Shown piece after piece: positions 18,274 to 27,078 of a DNA stretch of 64,000 nucleotides. Positions within the stretch are counted from its first letter, which is position 1. Each line of letters starts with the position of its first letter. The notes under the pieces were generated by a model. It worked only from the letters and a program-made list of their open reading frames with translations. It was not told the DNA's origin and searched no databases. Position numbers and translations under genes: made by a program. Source of the stretch: Lewinella sp. LCG006 (GTDB lineage: Bacteria; Bacteroidota; Bacteroidia; Chitinophagales; Saprospiraceae); assembly GCF_040784935.1 (NCBI RefSeq), contig NZ_CP160680.1, forward strand, positions 5,065,802-5,129,801, read 5' to 3'.

Positions 18274-18329
18274 ACAGAATTAAATTTTTTATTATTGTTT
18301 TTTTTGTGTTAATACAGAATTAAATTTTT
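18274..18329 (+). repeat. Pair of 16-bp direct repeats upstream of an outer-membrane protein gene
   Basis: ACAGAATTAAATTTTT occurs at 18274-18289 and again at 18314-18329, a 40-base repeat period (about four helical turns), just upstream of the promoter for 18434. The spacing would suit two copies of a regulator bound on the same DNA face. The rest of 17587-18433 is AT-rich non-coding apart from the small gene listed. Confidence 0.5.
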
Positions 18330-18335
18330 AAAAAC

Positions 18336-18367
18336 ATTGACTTGTAACGATTCTTCCCATATCTTTG
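18336..18367 (+). promoter_or_regulatory. Promoter of the outer-membrane protein gene
   Basis: ATTG at 18336-18339 is followed after 20 bases by TATCTTTG (18360-18367), the Bacteroidota -33/-7 arrangement. The ATG at 18434 leaves a leader of roughly 60 bases. Confidence 0.6.
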
Positions 18368-18433
18368 CCGAAGCAAATAAAAAGGATCGATATCCTTCCT
18401 TTTACCTTATAAAACATTCAATAAAAGGATCCC

Positions 18434-19018
18434 ATGAAATTTCGCGTATCAATTATTTTGTTTCTATTGGCAGCCATTACGATCAGTGCCACCGCTCAGC
18501 AAGTGAAAATCAAGCCTGGTCAGATTCAGGCAGGTTTTAGTGTCGGACTTGTGCCAACTTATGTTGCAGATGTTACTACTACTATAGTACCCCCTATGAG
18601 TGCTACAGTAGACGTGTTTCTTAGTCCTAATTTTTCATTAGGTGGATTTGTTGCCTACTCTAAAGTAAGTGGAGAAAGTGTTTATGCCAACGCCGGTTTG
18701 GTAGAGTCTTTTGTTAACCAAACCTGGATGACAGGTCTTCGCACAACGATGCACAGTAACGATCTCAACGACTGGCGGGTATATGGTGGCTTCTCTATAG
18801 GAGCGACTTTACCTTCTATTGATAAAACAGTTGAGTTACTACCTGGAGAAAACATGCGTGACGATGATTTACCTTCTTTCTCTCGTCCAGCAGAAAATGG
18901 TTTCCTCTTTAGTGGTTATGTAGGTACCCGCCGGTATCTCAATAAAAACTGGAGTGCTTACGGTGAGGTAGGATTCGGTATTTCTCTCGTAAATATTGGA
19001 TTAGCTCATAAATTTTAA
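18434..19018 (+). CDS. Outer-membrane beta-barrel protein (hypothetical)
   Basis: The 194-residue protein has a signal peptide (MKFRVSIILFLLAAITISATAQ). Alternating hydrophobic/polar strands follow, with Gly and aromatic residues (VDVFLSPNFSLGGFVAYSKVSG, SAYGEVGFGISLVNIGLAHKF). This is the pattern of small eight-stranded OMP_b-brl proteins, ending in a C-terminal Phe typical of BAM substrates. The function is unknown. Its upstream region has a good promoter and two 16-bp direct repeats, so regulation is likely. Confidence 0.75.
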   Translation: MKFRVSIILFLLAAITISATAQQVKIKPGQIQAGFSVGLVPTYVADVTTTIVPPMSATVDVFLSPNFSLGGFVAYSKVSGESVYANAGLVESFVNQTWMTGLRTTMHSNDLNDWRVYGGFSIGATLPSIDKTVELLPGENMRDDDLPSFSRPAENGFLFSGYVGTRRYLNKNWSAYGEVGFGISLVNIGLAHKF

Positions 19019-19029
19019 GTGAGCGTATA

Positions 19030-19169
19030 AAAATAAGGTGATCCAATTTGGGTTTGGTAAAAAAAGATAAGCAACTGACTGAAATGGAAGCCTGCCTGCC
19101 TTGCGGCGAGCAGACAGGTTGCGTTCTTTTTCTTACTAAGCCTTGAAACAAATTGGATCATCTTATTTT
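19030..19169. repeat. 140-bp inverted-repeat element
   Basis: A 21-bp arm at 19030-19050 is the reverse complement of 19149-19169 except for one position that would be a G-U pair in RNA. Inside are further paired segments: GCAAC (19071-19075) with GTTGC (19118-19122), and CCTGCCTGC (19091-19099) with GCAGACAGG (19110-19118), one mismatch. The whole forms one long imperfect hairpin. Both flanking genes are on the + strand, so it is not a convergent terminator. It looks like a MITE-like or REP-like element, or a structured RNA. Confidence 0.7.
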
Positions 19170-19240
19170 AGCTCGAATACTAAGGTGTGTTGGGGGATAA
19201 TTTTCCGCTTATCTTTAGGGCTTAATAAATAATAACTAAC

Positions 19241-20056
19241 ATGGATTTATCCCTAATACCTCATTTAAAGCATCTTTCAACAGGAAATTTTTTCCTCATC
19301 GCAGGACCTTGTGCTATTGAGGGTGAAGAGATGGCACTGTCTATTGCAAAAGAGGTTTCTGCCTTGTGTAACCGTTTGGAGATTCCTTATATTTTTAAGG
19401 GTTCTTATCGCAAAGCTAACCGTTCACGCTTAGATTCTTTTACGGGAATTGGCGATGAAAAGGCACTAAAAATTTTGCAAAAAGTTCGGGAAGAATTTGG
19501 TGTACCTGTAACGACAGATATCCATACGGAAGAAGAAGCGGCATTAGCTGCAGCTTATGTGGACATCTTGCAAATACCTGCTTTTCTTTGTCGGCAGACC
19601 AGCTTATTGGTAGCTGCTGCAGAAACGGGAAAAGTCGTTAATGTCAAAAAAGGACAATTTTTGAGCCCCGATGCGATGCGTTTTGCGCAGGACAAGGTAC
19701 TCGAGAGTGGCAATGAGAAAGTAATCCTGACCGAAAGAGGGACTACTTTTGGTTACCAAGATTTGGTCATTGACTTCAGAGGAATTCCAACGATGCAATC
19801 GTTTGGCGCAACGGTGGTACTGGATTGTACGCATTCTTTGCAACAGCCCAATCAGGCTAGCGGTGTAACAGGTGGGCAACCTGCATTAATTGGAGCAGTC
19901 GCTCGTGCTGGTATTGCGGTTGGGGTAGATGGTTTGTTCATAGAAACACATCCCGAGCCTGCTAAAGCAAAAAGTGATGGCGCAAATATGTTGCCTTTAG
20001 CACAATTGGAAGGCCTGTTGGAACAACTGGTTGTTATACGTTCGGCCATAAAATAA
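19241..20056 (+). CDS. kdsA: 3-deoxy-8-phosphooctulonate synthase (KDO-8-P synthase)
   Basis: The 271-residue enzyme joins phosphoenolpyruvate and arabinose 5-phosphate to make KDO-8-phosphate for the lipopolysaccharide core. Visible family segments are FLIAGPCAIE, the signature FKGSYRKANRSR, TDIHTEEEA, NVKKGQFLSP and the C-terminal DGLFIETHPEPAKAKSDGAN. A TATCTTTA near-match to the -7 element lies at 19210-19217. There is no other LPS gene alongside. Confidence 0.97.
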   Translation: MDLSLIPHLKHLSTGNFFLIAGPCAIEGEEMALSIAKEVSALCNRLEIPYIFKGSYRKANRSRLDSFTGIGDEKALKILQKVREEFGVPVTTDIHTEEEAALAAAYVDILQIPAFLCRQTSLLVAAAETGKVVNVKKGQFLSPDAMRFAQDKVLESGNEKVILTERGTTFGYQDLVIDFRGIPTMQSFGATVVLDCTHSLQQPNQASGVTGGQPALIGAVARAGIAVGVDGLFIETHPEPAKAKSDGANMLPLAQLEGLLEQLVVIRSAIK

Positions 20057-20184
20057 ACCGATTCATCGTATTTATTTGGTCTTTTATTTGGCTTAATGTT
20101 GTTTTTCTGGTATAAAACCAGTATATTATACATCGATTAGCAGGGTATGTTTCCCCGCTTGTTTTTGATCAAACTACACTTATT

Positions 20185-20604
20185 ATGAAAGGATCCCGTA
20201 CCACTCTTGTCGCGTTGTTATTGGTGACTGCGGCGGGCCTTTTTGCCCAAACCGTGGAAAAAACCTTTGTGCGTTCTTTTAATTTACAAGGAGCTCAAGA
20301 AACGGTGTTGCAATTTGAAGGCGCCGTGGAAGTCCAGACTTGGAATCAGTCAATTGCCCGAATCCAGATGACTGTAGGGCTCGAAAGAGGCTCTGATACT
20401 ATGCTGCGCTCATTGGCACAAGCAGGCCGTTATAACTTGAAGGGACAATTAGAAAATGATCAATACTTGATCTCAGTCCCTGGCTTAAGTCGCGAAGTGT
20501 CCGTAAACGGGCAAACGCTAGCCGAAAATATCACTTACGTCGTATTTGTTCCAGAGAATGTGCGCGTAAACATCGAAAACAGTACGTCCGCCGCTGGATT
20601 TTAA
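20185..20604 (+). CDS. Secreted protein of unknown function, paralog of the next gene
   Basis: The 139-residue product has a signal peptide (cleavage near LFAQ, residue 22). A beta-rich domain follows, with FNLQGAQETVLQFEGAVEVQTWNQSIARIQMTVGLERG. The succession 'V..L.F.g.veV..W....i.i..t' recurs in the gene at 20738. It resembles the start of DUF4097-type putative adhesin repeats, in which strands describe the 'weight' of a site; this is tentative. It may sit in the periplasm or on the outer surface. Confidence 0.6.
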   Translation: MKGSRTTLVALLLVTAAGLFAQTVEKTFVRSFNLQGAQETVLQFEGAVEVQTWNQSIARIQMTVGLERGSDTMLRSLAQAGRYNLKGQLENDQYLISVPGLSREVSVNGQTLAENITYVVFVPENVRVNIENSTSAAGF

Positions 20605-20635
20605 TAACAATTTACGGTACAAAGACGTTCTTTGC

Positions 20636-20671
20636 TGTGGGTTATCTTCCAAGAAAGGGAGGTAACCCACA
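20636..20671 (+). terminator. Terminator hairpin between the two paralogs
   Basis: TGTGGGTTA (20636-20644) pairs with TAACCCACA (20663-20671), with further pairing of CTTCC and GGGAGG inside, followed by TTGTTTTTA. It lies 30 bases after the stop at 20604 and can end that transcript. Confidence 0.7.
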
Positions 20672-20737
20672 TTGTTTTTATTCAACGGAAGTTGGTGCTT
20701 ATCTCTGCTACCAATTCTTGTTTTATGAACTTGATAT

Positions 20738-21187
20738 ATGAAAAATCTTCGAGCTTTAGCCCTTGTTGTCGGTCTCTTTGTTGTTCTGCACAATGTGGCA
20801 GTTGCCCAAATTCATGATCGTCTTCACTGGGTTTTTCCGGTAGATTCTGTTGAACAGATCAACTTTGATTTGGTTGATCCCTTCGAGGTAGAAAACTGGG
20901 CGGGTAATCAGATAATGGTTACCTCTGAGATCACCGTTTATAATGCTACCAAAGGGATAATGAAATTCTTCATTGAAGAAAATAAAAGGTGGGAAGTCAT
21001 TGATACCGTTCAAAATGGTGTGCTTACAATTGACTCCTACCAGTCTAGAAGAGCACCCATTCAATCAAGAGGGGAAGAATGTTATGAAATCGTAAGAGTA
21101 AAGGTGTTTTTACCTTCTGAATACATAAAGATGCCAGAAAGCGAAAGCTGGATGCGGAAAAAAGAAGAGGAAGAAAGTCAAGAATAA
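20738..21187 (+). CDS. Secreted protein of unknown function, paralog of the previous gene
   Basis: The 149-residue protein has a signal peptide (MKNLRALALVVGLFVVLHNVAVAQ). Its domain contains VEQINFDLVDPFEVENWAGNQIMVTSEITVYN, which aligns with the corresponding segment of the protein at 20185 (hydrophobic strand, (E/D)(V)(E/Q)xW, strand, T-V). The C-terminus is very charged (SWMRKKEEEESQE). The two genes are likely an old tandem duplication. No known function. Confidence 0.6.
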   Translation: MKNLRALALVVGLFVVLHNVAVAQIHDRLHWVFPVDSVEQINFDLVDPFEVENWAGNQIMVTSEITVYNATKGIMKFFIEENKRWEVIDTVQNGVLTIDSYQSRRAPIQSRGEECYEIVRVKVFLPSEYIKMPESESWMRKKEEEESQE

Positions 21188-21268
21188 TTATTTTTGTGCT
21201 GTGACTGATTTTTCATTCTCTGAGCATCAAAGTGGCTAGAGAACCAATTTTTCGGATAAATACCGAAC

Positions 21269-22834
21269 ATGCCTAAGATAATAGAAGTAAAATTGCTGCC
21301 TTCCGAGCTTCATCAGGAAGATGTCTTGCGTGCACGTTTGTTAAAGCAACTGCGATGTGCGGATAAAGATTTGAAAAGCTTCAGAGTCGTTCGTCGAAGT
21401 GTGGATGCCAGAGCACGCCAACCGCTTTTTCTTTTGCGCGTCGAAGCCTACGTCAATGAAGCATTTGAAGGCGAACCGGCGCTGCTCGACCAGTTGCAAA
21501 TGGTAGACCAGGCTCCAGAAGTAATTATTGTTGGAGCAGGACCTGCAGGGATGTTTGCAGCACTTGAGTTAATTGAGTGTGGTCTCAAACCAATAATTCT
21601 TGAGCGAGGCAAAGATGTACGGGCTCGCCGCAGAGACCTCCGAGCTATTCAACAGTTTGGCGAAGTCAATCCTCATTCCAATTATTGTTTTGGCGAAGGT
21701 GGCGCTGGTACTTACTCCGACGGTAAACTATACACGCGCTCTCACAAAAGAGGGAACATAGAAAAAGCACTGCGACTTTTTGTTGAACACGGTGCAACCA
21801 GCGATATTTTAGTGGATGCCCATCCGCATATTGGTTCCAATAAACTTCCTAATATTGTTGCTAACATTAGAGAAACAATTATTCACTACGGTGGCGAAGT
21901 GCGTTTTGAAAACCACGTAACTGACTTTATTCTTGAAGACGGAGTGCTGAAGGGAGTGGTAGTGAATGATCAGGAAGAACTACGTGCAAAAGCGGTGATT
22001 TTAGCAACGGGGCATTCTGCACGCGATATTTTTCATCTACTTCATCAACGAGGTATTTATATCGAAGCGAAGCCTTTCGCATTAGGTGTGCGCATTGAAC
22101 ACCCCCAACCTTTAATTGATAAGATCCAGTATGGCCAGCCCCAAAGGGATCATAATCTTCCCGCTTCTAGCTATCGCTTGGCTTGCCAGGTGAAAAACCG
22201 TGGGGTATTCAGTTTTTGTATGTGCCCCGGTGGTTTGGTGGTGCCTGCGGCCACGGCACCAGGTGAGTTGGTGGTTAATGGAATGAGTATGAGTCGGCGA
22301 GATTCTCCTTATGCCAACTCCGGGACAGTGGTTGCTGTTGAGATGGAAGATTTAGCTCCTTTTGCTGATCATGGTGTATTTGCTGGCCTGGCGTTTCAGG
22401 AAGCGGTTGAGAAGAAGTTTTTTCAATACGGAACGGGTGGTCAGCAAGCTCCTTCGGCGCGGTTGACTGATTTTGTACAGAAAAAAGTTTCTTCGAGCCT
22501 TCCGGGGAGTTCTTATATTCCGGGACTTTATGCTGCACCTGTCCATGATTTATTACCCAAAGGGATTTATCAAAGATTACAGGAAGGTGTGCAGATGTTT
22601 GGTCGTAAAATGAAGGGGTATTACACCGAGGAGGCTACGGTGATCGGTACGGAAAGCCGAACCAGCTCGCCGGTCAAAATTCCGCGCTCCAGGGAAACTT
22701 ACATGCACGAACAGACAAGTGGTCTTTTCCCTTGTGGAGAAGGTGCTGGTTATGCCGGAGGAATCATTTCAGCGGCCATGGATGGCCAAAATGTGGCACG
22801 GGCAGTCGCCCAATTTTATCAAAAAAATAGTTAG
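21269..22834 (+). CDS. NAD(P)/FAD-dependent oxidoreductase (COG2509 type)
   Basis: The 521-residue protein has an N-terminal alpha/beta domain (about 1-80) and then the dinucleotide-binding motif VIIVGAGPAGMFAALEL (about 84-100). Also visible are the family-specific stretch CFGEGGAGTYSDGKLYTR, a second nucleotide-linked motif ILATGHSARDIF, and the C-terminal FAD contact GEGAGYAGGIISAAMDG. It belongs to the widespread 'uncharacterised FAD-dependent dehydrogenases' with an N-terminal domain of unknown function. The substrate is not known. Confidence 0.9.
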   Translation: MPKIIEVKLLPSELHQEDVLRARLLKQLRCADKDLKSFRVVRRSVDARARQPLFLLRVEAYVNEAFEGEPALLDQLQMVDQAPEVIIVGAGPAGMFAALELIECGLKPIILERGKDVRARRRDLRAIQQFGEVNPHSNYCFGEGGAGTYSDGKLYTRSHKRGNIEKALRLFVEHGATSDILVDAHPHIGSNKLPNIVANIRETIIHYGGEVRFENHVTDFILEDGVLKGVVVNDQEELRAKAVILATGHSARDIFHLLHQRGIYIEAKPFALGVRIEHPQPLIDKIQYGQPQRDHNLPASSYRLACQVKNRGVFSFCMCPGGLVVPAATAPGELVVNGMSMSRRDSPYANSGTVVAVEMEDLAPFADHGVFAGLAFQEAVEKKFFQYGTGGQQAPSARLTDFVQKKVSSSLPGSSYIPGLYAAPVHDLLPKGIYQRLQEGVQMFGRKMKGYYTEEATVIGTESRTSSPVKIPRSRETYMHEQTSGLFPCGEGAGYAGGIISAAMDGQNVARAVAQFYQKNS

Positions 22835-22878
22835 CATAAGCTATTTTAGCTTATCCTCAACTTCCTACTATCGTCAAT

Positions 22879-23298
22879 ATGAAACACATTTTTGATTTGT
22901 TAGGACGCCTGTTTTTGTCCTTTATCTTTTTCTATGAAGCGTATGACTCGATAAAGTTCTTCAAGGATACAAAGGTATTGATGACCAACTATGGCTTGAC
23001 CTGGCGCCAGGATTTTCTCCTTTACGGAGCAATTTTTTGTCTGATCCTCGGTGCTACTTCTATACTAACCGGTTACCGGGCTAAATTAGGGACCTTTCTG
23101 CTGCTGCTCTATTGGGTGCCGGTTACCTTTATAGTACATGATTTTTGGAACATGCCGGATCCTCAGCATCGAATAGAAGGGATACACTTTATGAAAAATA
23201 TGGCCATCATTGGAGGTTTGATGATGGTTTTTGCCAATGGCGTAGGGAAATACAGTATTAAGCGTCTGTTTGCTACCTCCAGGGTTAGAAACGTCTAA
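22879..23298 (+). CDS. DoxX-like membrane protein
   Basis: The 139-residue protein has four hydrophobic segments (about 4-22, 48-66, 73-90, 108-125) and the DoxX-type pattern (GRLFLSFIFFYEAYDSIKFF at the start, GATSILTGYRAKLGTFLLL in the middle). DoxX/YphA proteins are small inner-membrane proteins sometimes linked to quinone or redox partners. It begins 44 bases after the oxidoreductase stop, with a short hairpin (ATAAGCT...AGCTTAT) in between. Cotranscription is possible. Confidence 0.75.
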   Translation: MKHIFDLLGRLFLSFIFFYEAYDSIKFFKDTKVLMTNYGLTWRQDFLLYGAIFCLILGATSILTGYRAKLGTFLLLLYWVPVTFIVHDFWNMPDPQHRIEGIHFMKNMAIIGGLMMVFANGVGKYSIKRLFATSRVRNV

Positions 23299-23436
23299 GC
23301 ATAGTTGAGTTGCGTTGTGATCAAAATGAAAACGCGGGTTAATAAAAAGACATCTTTTTTCTTAGCTAACTCGTTTATAGGGTAAGCTTTAATTAGTGAC
23401 GGAATAAGTTGTTTCCGTCAAATTACTTATGATCCC

Positions 23437-24216
23437 ATGGACCAGCAATTCCTCCAACAGCTTTACCAACTTCATGCTTCTACTTCGCGGGTGCCTTCTT
23501 CCGAAGCGGTATGTACTTGGTTGGACAATTTATTGGGCCTCCTCTTTCCAGAGTTGGCTAAACAGCGGTTTCCGTCGCAACGGACTTTTGAACATGAGTT
23601 TTCTATCGTAAGGCACCGCCTGTTCGGTATTCTTGAGATTTTAGAAGAAGATTTGGTGTCTCCCCCAACCGAAATTGAGGAAGCATTTATGGAAGTGCTC
23701 CCACATGTGCATCGTCTCTTAGAGGCTGATGCGCAGGCCATTTTGGCGGGCGACCCTGCAGCAAATAGCCTGAGAGAAGTAATTCGAACTTACCCCGGCT
23801 TTTACGCGATAGCAGTGTATCGGTTGGCCCACGAGTTTTTTCAATTAGGGGTGCCACTGATTCCGCGGATACTCTCCGAACACGCTCACACCCTCACTGG
23901 GGTAGATATCCATCCTTCCGCAAAAATTGGGGAGCGGTTTTGTATTGACCATGGTACCGGCATCGTCATTGGTGAAACCGTAGATATTGGGAGAGATGTA
24001 AAGATTTACCAAGGCGTAACCCTGGGCGCATTGAGTGTGAAAAAAGACCTGGCCAAGACCAAGCGTCATCCCACCATTTGTGACAATGTCGTGATCTACG
24101 CCGGCGCAACCATTCTGGGCGGAGATACGGTGATTGGGGAAGGAGCTGTCATTGGAGGCAATACCTGGATTGTCAAAAGCGTAGCTCCTGGAGACCGGGT
24201 CTACTACCGCGAATAA
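23437..24216 (+). CDS. cysE: Serine O-acetyltransferase
   Basis: The 259-residue protein has an N-terminal helical region (about 1-140) and a left-handed beta-helix of hexapeptide repeats (about 150-259). The repeats include the diagnostic GVDIHPSAKIGERFCIDHGTGIVIGETVDIGRDVKIYQGVTLGA with the catalytic Asp-His pair (IDHGTG). It acetylates serine with acetyl-CoA, the first committed step of cysteine synthesis. The next step, cysteine synthase, is encoded at 27079 on the same strand, but an outer-membrane receptor gene on the other strand separates the two. Confidence 0.95.
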   Translation: MDQQFLQQLYQLHASTSRVPSSEAVCTWLDNLLGLLFPELAKQRFPSQRTFEHEFSIVRHRLFGILEILEEDLVSPPTEIEEAFMEVLPHVHRLLEADAQAILAGDPAANSLREVIRTYPGFYAIAVYRLAHEFFQLGVPLIPRILSEHAHTLTGVDIHPSAKIGERFCIDHGTGIVIGETVDIGRDVKIYQGVTLGALSVKKDLAKTKRHPTICDNVVIYAGATILGGDTVIGEGAVIGGNTWIVKSVAPGDRVYYRE

Positions 24217-24289
24217 AAACGAGATAGAGGTGACGGTTTTTAGCGCTTTCTTGACAGGCTAAATTGCTACTTGTAAAGTGCACTTAGCC

Positions 24290-24361
24290 AGGTTGCGCGG
24301 GCTTCAGTCCGCACTTGTAGTACGGAGAGAACTCGTTGCGGGCTAAAGCCACGCGCAACCT
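24290..24361. repeat. REP-like palindromic element
   Basis: AGGTTGCGCG (24290-24299) and CGCGCAACCT (24352-24361) are perfect inverted arms. GCTTCAGTCCGC and GCGGGCTAAAGC continue the stem with two wobble positions, around a loop of about 25 bases. It lies in the 175-bp space between cysE (+) and the receptor gene (-), which converge here, so it may also act as a terminator. GC content is well above the surroundings. Confidence 0.65.
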
Positions 24362-24391
24362 AATTTACTGCCAGATTGAACAGCAATATGC

Positions 24392-26779
24392 TTAATTCCC
24401 ATTCACGCGATTACGTTCGGTATCTGAAGAGGATTCCCGCTTCTCGCGACCTTTTAGGCTTTGGTTACCAAAGTTATAGGTAATACGTGTGTTGAAAACA
24501 GGAGCCTCCCAGCTGCTGGTCAAATCGAAGTTGAGGTTGGCGTAATCTACTCTGCCTTCAAAAAACTTTTGAACGATACCGTCTACACTCAACTGAACGC
24601 GTAGTTTATTGTCAAAGAATTTTTTCTGGATACCCGCGTCTAAACCATAGAAAGTTTCATGACGTATGATCCCATCCAAGCCTGATCCTTGTATCCAGCC
24701 AGTAGCTTCCAATTTCCAGTCTCTGGGTAGACTGACGTTGACTTGTAGGAAAGCATTGGTTGTCCACTGGTTTTGGAGGTATTCTGCGTTGAGATATTCT
24801 GCTTGATAATCGTGGTAAAAAAGCATGAATCCGCCGTATCCAGAAATCGGTTTAGCGATGAAATCAAGCGGGAAAAATAAACTTCCGCCGTAGCGAATAT
24901 ATTTGTCCAGATTGATATCGGTTTGAAAAGCTTCCCCTGTTTCGTCGTTTTGTTCGATAACTTCGGTGAGCACATTCTTGGTGTAGTCGTACGATAAGTT
25001 AAAGAAAGGCTGCTTTTCGTAGGTTAAGGAGAATTGCCCGGTATGGGTAAGTTCTGGTACTAAGAACGGATTGCCCCTGGAGTAAGTTAGTGGATCGAGG
25101 TAGCTAATAAAAGGGTTAAGGTCGAAATAACCAGGCCGCTCAATACGGTAGCTATAGGAAATACTGGTACCCAATGGGCCAATAAATGGCGTCGTTAAGC
25201 TGATGCTAGGAAAGAATTTAGCAATGTTCAGGTTGATTGTGCTGTCGAGCGTAGCACTGTAGCCGGTAGCTTGAGAATCCTCGTAGCGTAAGCCAATATT
25301 CGCATCGTATTCTCCTTTGGTATAAGAAAGATTGATGTAAGCAGCATAGATATCTTCCTCGTAGTTGAATTTATTGGATAATAGGGCATCGTTTACCCAC
25401 TCGTCATTAAGTCTTACGGTGGCGATCAATTCATTATCCAGGCGGGTAGCACTCAGTTTAGCACCCGCTTCAAAACGCATTTGCTCATTAAGAGGAAGTT
25501 TGTAGTCGAGCTGAGTGGCATAGATGCGGGTGCTGGCAGGGGTTTGATTCTGACGATCATCGAAGTTTTCACCTGTAGTCATTAGCATATCTGTCACCTC
25601 CCGGCGGTAATCAGCGAGATTGATGTCAAAGTTGAGTTCTTGACCAATGGTATCTATTTGCCAGCGGTAGAAGGCATCACTGGTGTAGGAGCGCCAATAA
25701 CGATCCTGCATGTTGCGCGTCGTGAATTTATCCAACTCATTACCCTCATTACTGAAGATAATCGTACTGTTTTCGCTGGTGCGATCATTGTCACTCCGAT
25801 AGGAATTGACAGAGATACCCACCCGATGGTTGGCGTTGATGTCGTAATCTGCGCCCATATTCAGGTAGAGGGAGTGTGGGTTGCCCGGTTCGTAATTGTT
25901 TTGCACGTAAGTGCGGTCTTCGAGGATACGGGTAAGGTCGAGACGCTCAATCCAGGTACGGTTATTGTAGCCAGTAGCGAAAGTAAGGTTCCAGGGGCCA
26001 GTACGGTGATTGAGGTTGGTGCCGATCTGGTATTTAGCGAGCTCACCGTAACCAAAACCAGCGGTTACACTCCCGTTTGTTCCGTAAAGGGCATTTTTCT
26101 TGAGGATAATGTTGATAATACCGCCAGTTCCTTCTGCATCGTAGGCTGCACCGGGTTGGGTGATCACTTCGATTTTTGCAATATTGTTGGCGGGCATCTC
26201 GTTGAGGACCGATTGAATATCCATGTACTTTGTAGGGCGCCCATCGATAAGAATGGTGACCCCACTGCGTCCTGCCATTGAAACACGATCATTGACCACA
26301 ACCAGGCCGGGAACCTTCTTCAATAGATCAGTAACACTACCACCTTGCCCTGTAATGTTTTGGTCAACATTTACAACAAGTTTACCTGCTTGTTGCTCCA
26401 GCAGGGGCTTTCTCGCAACAACTTCTACGGCATCAAGTACAGTAGCCATGACTTCCATCGTGATGACCGGCAAAACCTTACGTTCCTTGTTCGCCAAGGG
26501 GAAAGAAGTGGTAAAGTAGTCATTATAGCCAATGCCAGTAATTTTTACCAAATATTCGCCTTCTTCGAGTGCGCGAAATTCATAACTTCCATTTTCCTCA
26601 GAAAGCTCCATCTTTACGAGGGTAGAATCGGAGGCGTTGAGTAGCAGAACGTTGACAAATTCTGCCGCTTTTCCGTCTTGGTTAAGGATTTGTCCACTAA
26701 CATTACCAGATTGGGCAAAGAGGGAAAAGCTAAAAAGGCTTGTGACGAATAGGCCACAAAGTCGAGTATAATACATCAT
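24392..26779 (-). CDS. TonB-dependent-receptor-like outer-membrane protein
   Basis: The 795-residue protein has a signal peptide (to about 22). A carboxypeptidase-like regulatory domain follows (about 23-110: GNVSGQILNQDGKAAEFVNVLLLNASD). Then come a plug domain (about 130-220, with GRSGVTILIDGRPTKYMDIQSVLNEMPANNIAKIEVI and GTGGIINIILKK) and a large beta barrel (OMP_b-brl_3 type) ending in a charged tail. Such proteins import or assemble unknown ligands across the outer membrane. No SusD partner is adjacent, so a polysaccharide-utilisation role is not indicated. Confidence 0.92.
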   Translation of the reverse strand: MMYYTRLCGLFVTSLFSFSLFAQSGNVSGQILNQDGKAAEFVNVLLLNASDSTLVKMELSEENGSYEFRALEEGEYLVKITGIGYNDYFTTSFPLANKERKVLPVITMEVMATVLDAVEVVARKPLLEQQAGKLVVNVDQNITGQGGSVTDLLKKVPGLVVVNDRVSMAGRSGVTILIDGRPTKYMDIQSVLNEMPANNIAKIEVITQPGAAYDAEGTGGIINIILKKNALYGTNGSVTAGFGYGELAKYQIGTNLNHRTGPWNLTFATGYNNRTWIERLDLTRILEDRTYVQNNYEPGNPHSLYLNMGADYDINANHRVGISVNSYRSDNDRTSENSTIIFSNEGNELDKFTTRNMQDRYWRSYTSDAFYRWQIDTIGQELNFDINLADYRREVTDMLMTTGENFDDRQNQTPASTRIYATQLDYKLPLNEQMRFEAGAKLSATRLDNELIATVRLNDEWVNDALLSNKFNYEEDIYAAYINLSYTKGEYDANIGLRYEDSQATGYSATLDSTINLNIAKFFPSISLTTPFIGPLGTSISYSYRIERPGYFDLNPFISYLDPLTYSRGNPFLVPELTHTGQFSLTYEKQPFFNLSYDYTKNVLTEVIEQNDETGEAFQTDINLDKYIRYGGSLFFPLDFIAKPISGYGGFMLFYHDYQAEYLNAEYLQNQWTTNAFLQVNVSLPRDWKLEATGWIQGSGLDGIIRHETFYGLDAGIQKKFFDNKLRVQLSVDGIVQKFFEGRVDYANLNFDLTSSWEAPVFNTRITYNFGNQSLKGREKRESSSDTERNRVNGN

Positions 26780-27008
26780 AACAGTCGGTTTTCAATCAGA
26801 ATTATTAAGTGTCAGGTAAACTATTTAGTAGGTCCGGGCGTCAATGAATACATAACAAAGATGCGACCAAGGTTCACCGACCACTATTAATTCCGCCGAA
26901 AGGAGGAAAAAAATGGATGAATGGTTATTCTGAACCTTGATTTTGGTTGTTTAAATGCACAGTACTACTCTAGCGAGTAGGTGACTGAGTGCAAAGACAA
27001 AGGCACTT

Positions 27009-27016
27009 TATATTTG
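27009..27016 (+). promoter_or_regulatory. -7 element of cysM
   Basis: TATATTTG matches TAnnTTTG, 62 bases before the cysM ATG. The divergent region 26780-27078 (299 bp) has no gene and no other signal I can name. Confidence 0.5.
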
Positions 27017-27078
27017 GTTGCAACGGATAATAATATTACCCCGAAGGGATTCGCGGGTTCAAAAAAGCTACTCCTTTT

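Noticed and set aside
24392-26779. Polysaccharide utilisation locus around the TonB-dependent receptors
   Set aside because: Neither receptor (24392, 31879) has a SusD partner or glycoside hydrolase next to it.
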